Part shown: positions 36,077-49,961 of the stretch, one piece after another
Numbering within the stretch: the stretch's first letter is position 1
Layout: every line of letters begins with the position of its first letter
Assembly (NCBI GenBank): GCA_009792885.1
Contig: WMCF01000030.1
Coordinates: 3,822,891 to 3,886,890, forward strand
Origin: Eremophila alpestris peregrina
Lineage: Eukaryota; Chordata; Aves; Passeriformes; Alaudidae
DNA: 64,000 nucleotides
Direction of reading: 5' to 3'
Notes under the pieces: model-generated
Told to the model about the DNA's origin: nothing
Databases searched by the model: none
Seen by the model: the letters and a program-made list of their open reading frames with translations, nothing else
Position numbers and translations under genes: made by a program

Positions 36077-37489
36077 AGCAGTTCAACACCATATATACTT
36101 ATTTAAACATTACATAAAAACAGATTGTAATGTATTTGATTTAAACAATAGCAGCCACACAGTGATCCCAGATTTTTTATTCAGTTCATGATAAACACAC
36201 TGAGATCTTTGCCTTCACAAAATAGAATTAAATATTGTGTGACAAGGCTGGGGTAGTCTTATTCACATGGAGATGGGCTTTACTCCGCAAAGACACACAG
36301 CAAGACTGTTTGAGGAGCAGATACTGTTCCACAAAATAAAGAGATCAAAATTTGAACCCAAGACACCCAAGACTTGGTTTGTACCTTTTAATTTGCAAAG
36401 CACAAGACAGAAAATTTGCTTTATTTTAAAGTACAGTTTAGGGATGCATTTATTAAACAGTATAGGTTATCTGAAATATACATATTTTTACACTTAATTT
36501 GCAGCCAAATAACCCAATGAAATGAAAAAGAGAAACAATGGCACATCATGACTGCAGGACTACAAAGCTGGCTATAATTTAGCATCCTCTTCCAAAACAA
36601 AAATAAAAATTAAGCAAACAAACTTGAAAGATTTCCACTTTTTGTGGTCAAATATTGTTCTTTTACTAGGTTTGTAAACACTAGAATGTCACATAAGCAA
36701 ATTTATCTTCCACAAAGGCATTTAATTGTTTACTGCAAATTACAGCTGTATGTATTTTTGATCACCATTCAAGCCAAGAGAAATCCTGTTTCAAGTTGAG
36801 ACCTAAAAATAAGATGACTGTCACAAAATATTCGCTTTTAGACCATGAACTTTGATACTGCCCTTTAGTCATAAGTCTAAAAATAAATTTTAAAACCCCA
36901 ATGTGCTACAACTGTACTTCCTGTAACATATGTTCATGACTGAGTTATCTCACTCGCACAGGATGTGCTCGGATGAAATGGGAACTGTCCCTCCATGACA
37001 GCCAGCTGAGCTCCCAAAATAAGGGGGAGTTTGTGGACCACAGCTCAATTAAGCCTCAGCTTTCTACTCAGGCAGGGAGGTATAAATACACTGACAGCAG
37101 GAATGCTGCAAATAATCTGAATATTCAGTTAATAATATTGAAACTTATTCTAGAAACAAATGAGAGTGCAAACCATGTTTCCTTTAAAGGCTTTGGACAA
37201 GCCAACAAATGGATCCATGTCCCATGTGGTCATTAGGCACCATGATCTGTTTAAACACAGAGGAAGCATGGGGCACTGGTGGCAAGAAGAAGTGGAAAAG
37301 ACTTTTTGAAAGAAACATTCAAAGTGATGCTGAACTCTAAATAAAAGCTACACATATGGTTACTAAGCAAAAATATTTTGAAGAAAACTCATATAATCAG
37401 CCTGAAGCAAAAGGCAAAAAAATTAAAACTTTTAAATCCATACAAAAATTTTATTGCATCTGCGTCAACACTCTGTTGCCTTCAGCACT

Positions 37490-37895
37490 CCAAGAGTAGC
37501 CAGTTGGCCAAGAGAAGTGGAATTTTCCTCTCTTGCTTGTAAGGTCATTATTCCCACTTGAGGGGCTGCCTCTGGAGGTGTACCCCCTGCTCTGGGCACC
37601 CCAGCACTGCAGACTTGCTGACAATCTGGAGCCAATCCAGTGCAGGGCCACAAAGATGGTCCAGGGGCTGAAGCACACCATCCAAAAGGAGAGGCTGGGA
37701 CAGCTGAGCTTACTCCCCCTGGGAAACATCTGCCTCTGTGTAATCTCATGGAGAGGAGACCAGATCAGATGCTTGTATTTACTCAAAACCCAAATAGAAA
37801 AAGTCCTTTATAAGCCTTGCTGGACTGGAGGCTGGACTAGAGACTTCCAGGGTTTCCTTCTGACCCAAGTTACTCCATGATGCTGCTCTAGGATT
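37490..37895 (+). mobile_element. CR1 LINE fragment, 3' end of ORF2 and tail
   Basis: Contains the CR1 ORF2 C-terminal region. The frame translates with QCRATKMVQGLKH and QKERLGQLSLLPLGN, matching the CR1 block that reads roughly RVQRRATKMIRGLEHL...ERLRELGLFSLEKRR. Frameshifts and substitutions have destroyed it. The element continues through TCCTTTATAAGCC-like sequence and GACTAGAGACTTCCAGGG to a degraded tail near 37890. Confidence 0.9.
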
Positions 37896-38559
37896 AAGTG
37901 AGGTGAAATGATCCAGATTCATCTTGAAGGGAGCACAGAAATTTCATGGTGGGAAGCTGGGAAGCACTGCTGCCCAACAAGAGCTGTTTTCTAGGGGCAG
38001 ACTACTCAGACTCTCCACCAGCTGGTAGCACAGACCAACTAGCTAATTCCAAGTTAAAGCTTTCTGAGGGGCAAGATACATAGCCCTGCTGCACAAAGCT
38101 GTTTCCACTGAAGGAATGGCAGCTGCATGAAATCATCTGGTCTGACATTCTGAAAAGAGAGGCAAATGTAAGGGATACCTGTACTTACTTGCTTTTCATT
38201 CTGGAGAGCTGAAATGGAAATCAGTCTTTAAAAAACACCAAAATTAAAGCATTTAAGTTCCAATGACTTAGCAAAATTTTATTGTTGTATTGACCTTGGA
38301 AATCTTGTGTCTTTACCTAGGAACAAAATAATTTAAATAAAATATAAAAGCAAATTTTGATGTTTCACTATCAAGAAGTTACTCACTGTGAAGATTCTAA
38401 CTCCAAGTACTTGAGGCAAAAATGAAAGCACTGTAAGAATAACAATAGATACATGTGCTAATGAAGCTACTGATAATAGCAAGGGGAAAGTGAGAATGCA
38501 AGGCAGGAACAACAGCTCAATACACAAAATATATGACCTATGCAAAAAGGTGGAACATA

Positions 38560-38850
38560 TCTTCAGATATATAGAAGGGTTATTGCAAACTGTATGGAAG
38601 TAATAGGTTTTTCATATCTGTGGTGCATGCAATGAAAAGGAACTGGTGCAAGACAAATTCAGATTGGACATGGAGAAATGTTCTTACAGGTTTTCTGGAG
38701 AGGTGCTGAAACCTTCGTATTGCTAGCAACCTTTAAGAAAACACTAGACCAGTATCTGTCAGAAGGGATATATCTACACATGTTCCTGCCTGGCAACACA
38801 AAGATGCACTAGATGAACTCTGCTGTACTTTCAAGCCAAATGATTTCATA
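38560..38850 (+). mobile_element. diverged CR1 LINE 3' fragment
   Basis: Recognisable from GGTGCAAGACAAATTCAGATTGGACATGGAGAAA, the region encoding no protein near the CR1 3' end, and the later TTTAAGAAAACACTAGACCAG and ATGAACTCTGCTGTACTTTC. More diverged than the copies at 16.6 and 18.1 kb, so boundaries are approximate. Confidence 0.75.
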
Positions 38851-41800
38851 CAGAAATTTCTACATGTCAAACAATTTTAAAACCCATGAAAAATCCCCTA
38901 AATCTAAATTACAATCTAGAACACAAGCTGAACTGGAATTACAGCTATAAATTAAAAATCAGCAATGAATGAATTTTAGAGAAAAATAGCCAGTCTTTCC
39001 TTGTGATAGTATTTGTTAATGGGAATTCATAGTAATCACCTTGACATGAAAAAAACCCTATACAGGAATAAGCTCAAGGCATTTTAAGACTCAGTATTGA
39101 ATAAGCAGATGAGACAGCATCCCCTTATCAAGCAGAACCTCTGTAACTCTAACTTGAGACGTGACCTGTATTGTAGAGAATGTCAGGCTGAATAATCATC
39201 ATTCTCACTTCTGGTCTTAAAATTCAGGCATGAAACAGAAAGACTGAAGTAATTATGGTGAATGCACATCATTTTCCAGGACAAGAAGTTGCATTTACAA
39301 GAACGTCTCTGATCTACTCTTCAGGAATATGCAAGGAAAGAAAACAAAACAAAAAAATCCCAAATTTTTAACATATCTCTCATGATCAAGAAAACAGCAA
39401 CTCAAAATGAACCTCTTGGTGTTAGCAAGAGACTACAGGATTTCTTTAGCAGGATGATGTTAGGCAACCAGCATCTTTTTTCCTTCCTCTTCCTCTCAGC
39501 TATTTCAAGAGGTTGCCTCATTCAGATATCTAACAAAATCACAAAAGCTGAAAAGCACAGTATGCTGAGCTCACTGATGTTCTTAGCAGTGCCTCTTAGT
39601 AGTTACTCTTACAGTGCCTCCCCTTACCAGTAAGATGAGCTCAATGAACAGGAATTAATTTCATCATGTGTCTCTGCCAGAAGCAGCTTCTCCTTCCTGT
39701 CACGTTCTGGCAGTGAAAGGCTCTCCCCAACTGCAGAGTTCAGACTGCTCAATACATACAAATTTTGCTCAGGCATATTGATTTTACACATACATGTGTG
39801 CAACAGTTGCTCAAAATCATACAGCTGCTGCATGATTCTCTCAATTCTGTTGTAGTGCAATCATCCTCCTCTACTTTAGCAGTGGACAAAGGCATTTTTT
39901 AAGCAGTTAAAAAAAGTGTATTTGAAGGCTAACCTGTAGTAAATAAATAGTAATTGAACAAAACCTATTTATATGAAAATCTTAAAAAATATACAAGCAT
40001 AACTAACAATCAAATAAACCCATTTTTTTAATTGTTAAAATAAGATTGATAAAAAGAATAATCTTTCTCAAGACTTATTCTAAGTGGCATATGTATAAAC
40101 ATTCTGTTAAACTTCCAGATAAGAAACAGTCCATTCCACATTGACTTTTCCCTAGCCTTTAGCTATATATTTATATATGGCAGCACTGTTTGCACATATA
40201 AAGTAGTGCAAGCAGAAAATATTATTTGTATTTGCACAATCGGGAGCAATTTTTGAAAATATACAAGCCATAGAGTCGTAGCAAACTCACTGAAAGAACG
40301 TGTATGGATGATGTCTTCCTTGAGAATACCCTCAAGCCCTATTACTTATTATGAATAAATATGAATTACTTTTATTTAGCTGGAAAGTGTCATGGTATAC
40401 ATAAACTGTCTTAGATGTCTTACCCAGCATCAGTGCTAGGCACAAAAATCTGTAACTGAAGAGAAGGCTCAAGCTCAAATCCCAGGCCTGAGGATCAAAC
40501 CCCAAGAATAATCATTCCCACTCTGACTCCAGTCACATGGCACATTATTTCCTACTCTCTTGCTTGGTGTTCTCTCCCTCGTCTGTATGCACTTCACTTA
40601 TCCTCTGTGGGATTTTTCCTCTTTTTCTTTTGTCATTACTGGTAGTTACTGTTGAAACATTTCCTGCCTGGAGGAATTTGACTGCACATGCACATAGAAG
40701 TCGGTAGTTTGTACTGCCCAAACCATTTCTGTAACCAGAGTTCAGGATTTTAAGGGATACAGAATGCTAATAAAGATCAAATGCTAATGAATGCCGAGGC
40801 CACTTTTAAAAAATATTTTAAATTTCTTTTTAAAAAGAAATGGTATGTTTTGGTTAGCAGAAAAACTTGTTACTTGGTCTGCTTTTGAAAACAGTCCAAT
40901 AAGAGTGGTAGAACTATCTTCTGATGAAAAATTGTGACATTGGCCATGTACAAATTTGCCTCAAAATCTCCTTTTTAACAAAAAATAATAGAAGTTTTCT
41001 TTGACTTTTCAAATGGAAATACGTTGGCTCTCTCAACTTATAAGCCAGAATCCAGGGACATTTTTAATTTTTTTTTTTTTTGTGTGGTCCATACCTTTTA
41101 GAGACAAGATTTGCTCAGATGCATTTTCCAGCTTACCCCTGTCCTTTTGTCCCTGATTTTCAGCTGTGTGGTTTCTGCCAGAGATTGATAACTACAATCA
41201 CAGCAGCTCACAGGCCAGAACAGTCATTCAGACAATTTCCAAAGTGTAAGGGCTCTCTACCAGGCGGAGAAAATAACCCTCAGCCACCTGTTCCAAAGGT
41301 AAATGTTAGCTCATGGGTTACAGCTTGGGAATCCTTGCTCCAGCATGGACATGCTGAATCAGCACATCCCTCAGCTGCCTTGACCACAGCCCCAGGTCTG
41401 GAGCACTTGCAGAGTCTTCATAGCAAGAGTGTGCCAAGTGGCTCCATGCCAGGCCAGCTCCTCTGCAGACAGGCTGCACATCCCTGCAACCTGTGCCCAG
41501 GAGGGCAGCTACTGGTTATGCATGAATCTGCCCCGAATTCTTCAAATAAGCAGCAAGGCCAATGTAGAACATAGGACTGGAGGGCACATTTTCTGTGTAA
41601 TGAAGCAATGACCAGCCAGAGAAGTGGGAACAGAGACAGCAACTGCAGTTTAAAAAAAGAAAGGTCTTGTGATTCCTGCATGTGGGCTCCACACCCAGAT
41701 AGGGATGCCTGGGTTTGATTCATCACTGAGGCTCTAGGATGTCAGCATAAAATAGTGTATGATCAACACAATCCAAGCAGGCAACATGTATGTTAAACAA

Positions 41801-43362
41801 ATGGCTGAAAATAATAACAAAAATTTGACAGTGTTGATAGCTGCCTATTTAACAGCTTAGAAACATCACGAATGACTTCAGAGATTGCTGCACAGATACA
41901 GTGAGAGCATTCAGCTGTCTAGATCACTCAACTGGACATTTAGCACCATCCTTCAAGAGAGTAACATGAACCTGTTACTAAATATGGTCCTAAAGTGTCA
42001 GCAGTCCAAAAAATGCAGTAATCCTTCTGCTACACTTCAAGAGCTTCACATTTTATTGGAAATATTATACAGATAAAAAAGATATCTGCGAAGTGAAGAT
42101 GCACAGGCACGTAGATTATTTGAAACAATATATAAATCAGGACTTTCAGGAAGTTTGCTCTGCCTAACCTTCATGCAAGCTTTGCAGTCATGTAACATGA
42201 TGTAAAATAGCAGAGAACACAAAGTCTCCCGTGTAGGGTAGTGACCCTTTTCAAGTTGCATAATAAATTCTATGCAGCCTTATTACATTCACAGACCTGT
42301 TTAGAATATTTTTAACTTATGTCTACTGGTATCTCGGTCCTCCAAACAATTCTATAAAGTGCAGCATTTGCCCTCTTCAGGACATAATTATTTTAAAAAA
42401 TCTACCCAGGTAAATTTTCCTAGCTTGCAAAACACAACAGAAATAACATCAGCACCTCTATGAACTGGCAGAATGTCATCCATCTTTAACCTAGATATAA
42501 GACTTAGCAGAACATAGAAAACCCAGCTCCCTGTCAGCAGATTAATAAAACATATTTCTCTGGAGGAATGGGAGAAGAAATCCATAGTATTCACAATTCT
42601 TCCTTCAAATCTTCATTAGAAATTTAAAAAAGCTTTTAAAAATCATGACATTTACTTCAAAATCATGAGATCTGATATTCAAATAAATTTGGGGTAATTT
42701 ATCTGCCATTGAAATTTTGAGCCTCTAGAGTGTGCTCCAGCCATATTTTCAAGCATTTCCTCAGAAACTGAAATGTGTAGATACTTTGTGCCCAGGGAAA
42801 GCTGAGATGCATTCATAAAGGTAGTAATTCAAAACAGAGAAATGTGATTTCTTAAAAAATCTGAACATTTGAAAAATGTTTTTAAAAATTAATAAGATTA
42901 CATAATTAATACTACAGTAGAATATTAGAAATATAATAGAGGAGGAGATAATTAAACTGACAGGAGAAGGTCTGGAAACACATAAACATTTCTAAAGAAA
43001 GCAAGAAAAATCTTTTCTGGTGCTGAGGAACATAAATTCTAGACTTCAGGGGGTGACTTAGCAAGCCACTTAGGGTACCAGTTCAGTTATCCTCTCAATA
43101 AGCATTAATACCAACTGCACTAAAGAGAGACTTTTCACAATATTGAACACTCTATGCCTTTACAAGTTCTGAACTGATTCTTCAAACATAAAGAGGGTTG
43201 GCTTGCAAAAAGTTTCATATTTGCTTTACAACAATTCATTTTCAGCTGCTTTTATTTGCCTTCCAAGGCTCAAATCACATTATATTTAACATTTCAAGAT
43301 GCTCCAATATCTAATGCTAAAAAGGTTGTTTTTATTCAAAAGAAAACATGTTTTTAAACAGT
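38851..43362. other. intergenic, no gene recognised
   Basis: No gene or identifiable mobile element. A stop-free run of about 165 codons at 41080-41574 lacks an ATG start and has no recognised similarity. A perfect 20-base palindrome lies at 40822-40841. Confidence 0.55.
40822..40841. repeat. perfect 20-base AT-rich palindrome
   Basis: ATTTCTTTTT followed immediately by its reverse complement AAAAAGAAAT, with no spacer. Most probably a chance product of AT-rich sequence. Confidence 0.85.
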
Positions 43363-44325
43363 AATAGAATCACAAAACATCCCACATTAGAAGTGACCTC
43401 AAAATATTGACCCAACATTTCTTGATGAAAGGGATCCGTGATGAGATTATCTAGCTCCCTGTCCAATGGCATCCTGCAAATCTCCAGTGGTGGGGATTCC
43501 AACACCAGGGAATTTGTTCCGGTGAATGATTGTTATAAGTGTAAAAATTTATTTCTTATAAAGCGATGAAACCTCTCCTGGGGCAGCTTTTACTTGAATA
43601 CTGTGATGATGTGTCCCCCAAGTCTTCTATTCTCCAAGGAGAAGAGATCTGACTCCTTCAGTCTTTCCTTGCTCTGCAGGTTCTCCAGCCATTTGATCAT
43701 CTTTGTGGTCCTCCTTTGGACCCTCTCCAGTCTGTCTGCCACTTTTATGGAATTGTGGGGATGAGGACTGAACACAGGACTGCAGATGTGGCCAGACAAG
43801 TGCTAAGTGGAGTGGGATGATCACATCTCTATCTCTGCCAGTTACATCTCTGGGGTTACAGCCTGGGATCTGACATGCCTTGGCTACTGCAGTGGCACAC
43901 TGCCAACTCCTGTTCAGCTTGTGTCCACCAGCAGCCCCAGGGGTCTCTCAGCAAAGCTGCTCCCCAGCCACACTTCATTAAACTTCATACTGTTCTTGCT
44001 TGCCCACTCTTGCAGCCTGGCCAGGTCCATGTGTGAGGTGGTTCTCCCTCCTGACATGCCCATCTCAACCACCCAGGCTGGTGTCACCAGCAAACTTGGT
44101 GAGGCTGCTTTCAACCCCATCATCCAGGTAACTTATGAAGATGTTGAATAGCATGGGGCCCTATATTCATCCCTGGACTTTCCTGCTTGTGGCAGGCTTT
44201 CGGTCTGAGTGCCTCCTCTTTGCCAATTCCACACCCATGTCACAGACCACCCCTGCAGTCACTTGCCACTTTGTGCAGGAAAAAGCGGAAGGAAACCATG
44301 TTGAATGCTTTGCTGAAGCCAAACA
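43363..44325 (-). mobile_element. CR1 LINE with part of the reverse transcriptase frame
   Basis: The longest mobile element in the window, about 0.96 kb, in minus orientation. Its 3' end is at 43363 (ATAGAATCACAAAACATCCC, the reverse complement of a CR1 tail). Reading inward, the minus strand gives LERVQRRTTKMIKWLENL and FSLENRRLGGHIITVFK, and further in DLARLQEWASKNSMKFNE and SFAERPLGLLVD, which are conserved blocks of the CR1 ORF2 C-terminal half. Frameshifts separate these blocks, so it is inactive. The left limit of homology near 44325 is CTTTGCTGAAGCC, the reverse complement of the CR1 GGACTTCAGCAAGG-like block. Confidence 0.94.
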
Positions 44326-47300
44326 AAAGGCTGAAATCTTAAGGAAAATGCCAAACATTGCCAAACTAAAACCATGAAGGCTAGCAACCCTGCATGCTCT
44401 AACTCCAGAATTTACTAGAGACCAAATCAACATGAGACAGCAGTGCCTGTTGGCTCTGTCAAGACCACATTAAGTCCAAAGTGTTCTGTTCACAAATAAG
44501 AAGGCAAAATTCTGTGTTATGCATTAGATGTAGAATACAAATCAACCATGCCAATAATCTTTTATTTTTTCCAGCAGTTCTGCAATAAGGATGTAGAATT
44601 AACCATGGTAACAGGCATTCAATTAATGTTTGTTCACTGACATGACACATTTACTCCACTGAATACTTGCATGATAATTTGATAAGCTAGAAGCTTCTAA
44701 GTGGGGAAAAAAGGCAGAGCTCTGGTCCTACATATTCAGACTCAGATGGTCAGTTCATTTTCTATGTCATGTAAATTTGAATCTAATATTCCATTTTTCC
44801 TACTGTCCCCGAGTTGAATATATAGCACTGGAAATTCTCCTTAAGCTTCCCATGTCACACATTGGCCAAGCTTCAACTAGAGCAATTAATACTTTTGCCC
44901 TCAACTCATCCTATAGCTCAGTGGCTAAAACACTCCTATAGGCAGTAGATGGACATCAGAATTCTCTGCAGCTTGTGATGTGTGTGCTGTAAGTCATAAA
45001 AATCAATAGAGTCCTTCTTATTGACCTGGCAAGAGTATGAACAGCTATCAGATAAATTTTCCTGTAAGTTAAACCTATCAATTTCTCTATTAATGATGAT
45101 AGTATTTATATTAGATTGGTAAATGAGGATTAAAAGCTCTTCCTTTCTGGCATAACAAGAAAGCATAAAAAAAATTAATACACCTTAAAAACTGTATGGA
45201 TTCAGATCTGGTAGCAGGTTATTGTTAAATTGTGAAATATGGCTCCATAATCATCTGATTTGTCACTCAGCCCTCACCCAGGTAACACACACATAGATTT
45301 ATTCTGGAGATTTACTTAAGCACTCACTCTGGTATTCATGTGTACACACTTCACTCTGCAAAGCCACGCTTCCAAGCAGGCTGGAACACAGCCAGATTTC
45401 CTCATACAGTAGGGAGACAGATTTCCTGAGGGAGAAAAGCTACTGTCCAGAGTCTGACAAACAGTGCCAGATGCATAAAGCAGTTCAAAAGCACACAGGT
45501 GCAGCAGGCAGGCTGGAGGAGGATAATGAACAAAGGATGGTGAGAATATCCTGGCAGAGACACAGGCAGGAAACAAACCCACGTGACAGTAGGACTTCAG
45601 GGTGTGTGGCAAACCGCGAATAGATTCTTGTACAGAAAAAAAAATTAACAGGAACTGGCATTGGCCTCCATTTTCCTATTCATACCCTGTGCAGGGCTCC
45701 ATCAGAATAGCAAACACAATACCTCAGCTATGAACCAGTACACAATAGCCCCATGCCAGGCCTGTGGACCACAGAGAGCCTTGAGCTTCTGCAGTCTCCT
45801 GATTAGGCCCCTGATTGGGCCTTTTTCACAGTGCTAACACAAAGACATGGTTTTCTACCCAGCGAGTCAGGCTGTGTCCTCCCCTTTCTCACACCTGCCG
45901 TGAGTGCTTTAAATATTAGAAAGACATGGAGCTTGGAAATACTTCTGAAGCAAGCACAGTAATTCAACACCATTGTGAATTTCATTATTTAAATAAAACG
46001 CTATTACTAAGCAAATCTCATGTTGCTCATGAGATTGTGCATCAGGCAGTAATCACAGTGATTTTTAGCTGAGCTAAAAGAATAGAAAACAGGCTGGTAA
46101 ATACAAGAAAGCTGGTACGGAGTTCATGGGACACTTCACTCCAGTACAATGTACAAAGAACTGAAAAAACCCCTATGCTTTTGTGAACCAACTAATGAGG
46201 AGTGCTACTGAATGCACACTGCTAGTGAGATTGTTCAGGGATTGACCTTATAATCATCAGCTATAGAAACATGTATGCAATGAAATAACACATCCATAGA
46301 GAATCAAGTTTAAAAAAAACCCCAAAGCATATGACTTTGGCCGCTCTAAAAATGAAAGAATTTAAAACATCGTGAATTATAACAAAAAAGTATAAGGGAG
46401 AATCAATGTGAAAGCAGGATGCAATTGAAACCAGAAAATATGGGTAAATTACAATGAGACTTGTTATCTCTGTCACCAAAACAGCCTTGATAGCAAGTGA
46501 AAACCACTATTACCTGATAGCTGTGTATTATGACTTTTAAGTGAACAATTCTCACAGTCTCTAGACAAGCCTCCATGGGAATGTGCACAAACTACCAAAT
46601 TTGGTCTCATTTCTCATTTCTCTCATTTCTCACATGAACTCCCTAAATACAAACTTTTCTTTTTGCCACAACATACCTAATCTTCAGAAGCATGGGTGCA
46701 CTGATGGTGAGGAGTGCAGACTGCCTGTTTCCTCTCCTTAGTTCTGGTTCATGCTCCAAGGCATGCAAGCACCTGTAGCATTCTTCTCAGGGCACAGCAA
46801 ACAAGAAGCCAGCTCCTTCCGTTTCCCATCTGCATCCCTCACAGTTCTTTAATACCTGCCTCTGTTTTCCTCCAAAATCACGCACAAAACACACAAATTC
46901 TGCCGCTGAGTTGCTTTGACTTAAGTAAATCTCCATCAATATCTCAATATTATCCAGTAAATTTCTTGTGTTTAACACAGTTTGCTATTCCTTCATCTAG
47001 CACGCCAGGCTACTGATTTAAACCTGCTCAGTATTTAAGTTCAGATGGGTAAGGATTCAACACCTACAAGTAAAGACAAATCATGTGTACAGTACAGTCT
47101 GTATATTAGTGTTTCTAGCCACAGGAAAATGTAAGGCAAAAGCCTTGACCTAATTATGTATACTTGTTGCACTTCACATTTCCTGGCCCAACCACAGAGG
47201 CATAGGGCACTGCCTTTCCCTTAAAAAACCTAGAACCAATAAGGTTCCTAAGCATGACTATAAGAAGCCACAAAAACTTCTCATTGATTCATGTGATAAC

Positions 47301-48867
47301 TTCTGTATTTTGCAAGATTGTTTTGTGACATCAAAATCATCCCTGATTCTCAAAATATTATGTTCTAAGGCTACCTAATTTTATTTGAGCAACTGTACTA
47401 CAGATTTTTTCAACTTCTGAATTAATTCTGTGAAACTCAGCTGAACCAGACACACTGCATTTTGGTCTCTTACTAGGTATTCCCAACAGAAAGAAGCCAT
47501 AAATGGGGTCACTCTTCTGATATGCTGATTATTTCATTATCTCCCTCTCCCAAACCCTCCCATAACAATCATCTGCTCTAAACACCAGAGCAGCCATATG
47601 TTGTTGCAGAATATTCTTTAGTTAAAAAGCTCTCCTTTACTCCAGGCTGGCTGCAGGCACAGAAGCTCAGAATAAAAAAGCTCGTTCAACATTTGAGTCT
47701 AGACATAAACTCTTCAACATATTCCACGTTCATAGATGGGCTTTTGGCTCTCCACACTTCTCACCATCTGTTGGAGGGCAGGATGCCCACTGATGTTTGC
47801 CAGAATCTGTGCCAGTTGCCAAAAGAAAGGGATATATAGTCCTTCCAGTGACATCTGTTTCACCAGAAGCCCTTTTGTCCCTGAACAATGTTTCACTTTA
47901 ATCTCAGGCACACTTGTTAAGAACAGCATTAAAAAGACAAACTAATGAAAAACCATGGAAAGTATTGAAAGGGAAAGGAAACATAACGATGGTCAGCATA
48001 AGGGTACATTTCACAGATCTATGGAGAATTTTTTTAGTATTAAGATGATGGGAATATTGGAAAAAAATTGTAGGTGCTCTGGCTATATGGACAACCTCAT
48101 GGCAGATGAAGTCATCAAGGCATAAGAGTAACCACAAAGGACTCACTGTAATTTCCCCCACTACAACAGCTGTGCCCTTAAAGAGAATACTGGAGGAAAC
48201 AGTACAACTGAATGTTCAATAAGATAATGCCTTTTCACATGTATGAAAGATAGAAAAGAGAACAAGTCATTATGCACCCTTAATCAAATTTTATTGATTC
48301 AGTAAGACACATGGCAGTTTGTGTGTGAGAGGAGGGACACCAAATGATGCAGGTTGTCTGTCTTCTGACTATAGACTTATCAGCATATCTAGAAGTTGAG
48401 TCCATAAGGCAGAGCAAACACTATTCAATCTACTAACATTCATGAGATTTCTGCAGGAGAACACAAAGTCTCTGGCAGTTACATCCCAAACAGACTTGAG
48501 AAGTATTACCAACAAATGGAGCAGAGGAAATTTGATGAGGAAAAGAGGATCAAGGAGTCATTAGCACTTACAGAAACAGAGAGATGAGTATGATACAGTG
48601 ACTCTTTCTGGAATGGTGAATTAAAGGAGAGGATATAATCCTAAAAGATACAAAACTCGTCTCAGAGACCTATTGACTGCATTCACTGAATCTTTTTTGC
48701 ATTAAACACATACATCACATGTAGAAATCTACACCATAGACATTGATAAAACTCATCTCTCCCATTCCCCCAAGATTTCTGTGCTGTTGCAATTGTGTCT
48801 CAGTTGGAAAACAGCTGCTGAAATACTACTGTTGGTGGAACAGTTTAAGTTTTAATTTAGTTTAGTT

Positions 48868-48904
48868 TTAAGGTAAGCCAAAAAATTATTTGGGCTTACC
48901 TTAA
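48868..48904. repeat. perfect inverted repeat, 12-base stem, 13-base loop
   Basis: TTAAGGTAAGCC at 48868-48879 and GGCTTACCTTAA at 48893-48904. The arms are perfectly complementary. The upstream arm also holds GGTAAG on the plus strand. No mature small RNA or transposon identity is recognised. Confidence 0.88.
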
Positions 48905-49939
48905 TATGCTTGGCTTCAAATTAAAGAAATTCAGCAGCTGCTACATTGAACAGCTGAACTACTGAGGGTGGAAAACCGCAGGTCATGGGATGGAAAGGAC
49001 AGCTGGGAGCAGCAAGTGTCACAGCCATCACTAGATGAGCCTCACCACTTGTGATTCAGCACCCTCACTGCTCCTATTCTTAACACATTGCTCTTACAAA
49101 TATGGAGTTCTGAACAATAGGCTTTCCCATTTACATTCCCAGCAGTATGTCATCTGTATGATAGTAACTGTAGAGTCTAGGTGACACTAGAACACCTATA
49201 TTATGCAAGAATTACATCAGTATTAGAAAAAACATCATAAAACATCATAGGAAATCTTGGCAGTTATGGGTTCTTTCCCATAATATAAGACACAGGGGAA
49301 AACTGAGTTACTTTCAGTTAAATTGCCTGGCAGTAAAACCATGGAAAATCTGAATAAAATTGAGCTAATGCTTCTAAAAAATAGCGAAGTACGTCCCAAA
49401 TCTAAACTGCTGAATTAAACTCAAATACTGGAACTTATTACATAAGACTTCCCCTGGCAGAACTCCTTAGCATTTCGTTAGAATAACCCAAAGGGGTGGC
49501 TAAAGGTGGGAAATATAAAGTCAGGCTGAAAAAAATAATTAGCATTTTCCTTCCTGATTCTCATTTTCAGGAGACATCCTATCTATTTGAAACTCCAGCA
49601 CTGTGCCCATTCCCAAACTGTCTGCTAGCTACATCTCCCTTTAAAAGCTCTGCTCCTAAATTCACTATAGACCTGATCAGCAACCATGCTTAACAATTCC
49701 CCAGTGAACTTACAGACTCATATTCCTATTTTAGTTAGGCTTTTTCCCAAAACTGAAAAGTTTAAACATACTTTCTTTTCATCCCAAGCACTATACATTT
49801 TGAAAAGTATGCAGACTCCCAGATAAGGTTCCAAATATATGTGGTACATGGTATATGCATAACTTCTGAGGTCACACGTCTCAGCACATTTAGTCTAGAA
49901 TATTTGAATATTTAAAAATATAAACAGTGGCAAGCATCC

Positions 49940-49961
49940 TTTTTTTTTTTTTTTTTTTTTT
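49940..49961. repeat. poly-T run of 22
   Basis: Uninterrupted T run. It could be the poly-A tail of a minus-strand retrocopy, whose body would lie at 49962 and beyond, but nothing recognisable follows. Confidence 0.9.

Larger units (their letters stand above)
33135..37489. other. intergenic, no gene recognised apart from exon-like segment
   Basis: AT-rich non-coding sequence. Apart from the exon-like segment at 33312-33504 and a bulged inverted repeat at 36040-36076, I see no gene or identifiable mobile element. Confidence 0.55.

Noticed and set aside
44908..44975. tRNA-like segment resembling a D-arm (TAGCTCAGTGG)
   Set aside because: No matching T-arm (GGTTCAAATCC-like), no acceptor-stem pairing and no A/B box spacing typical of a tRNA gene.
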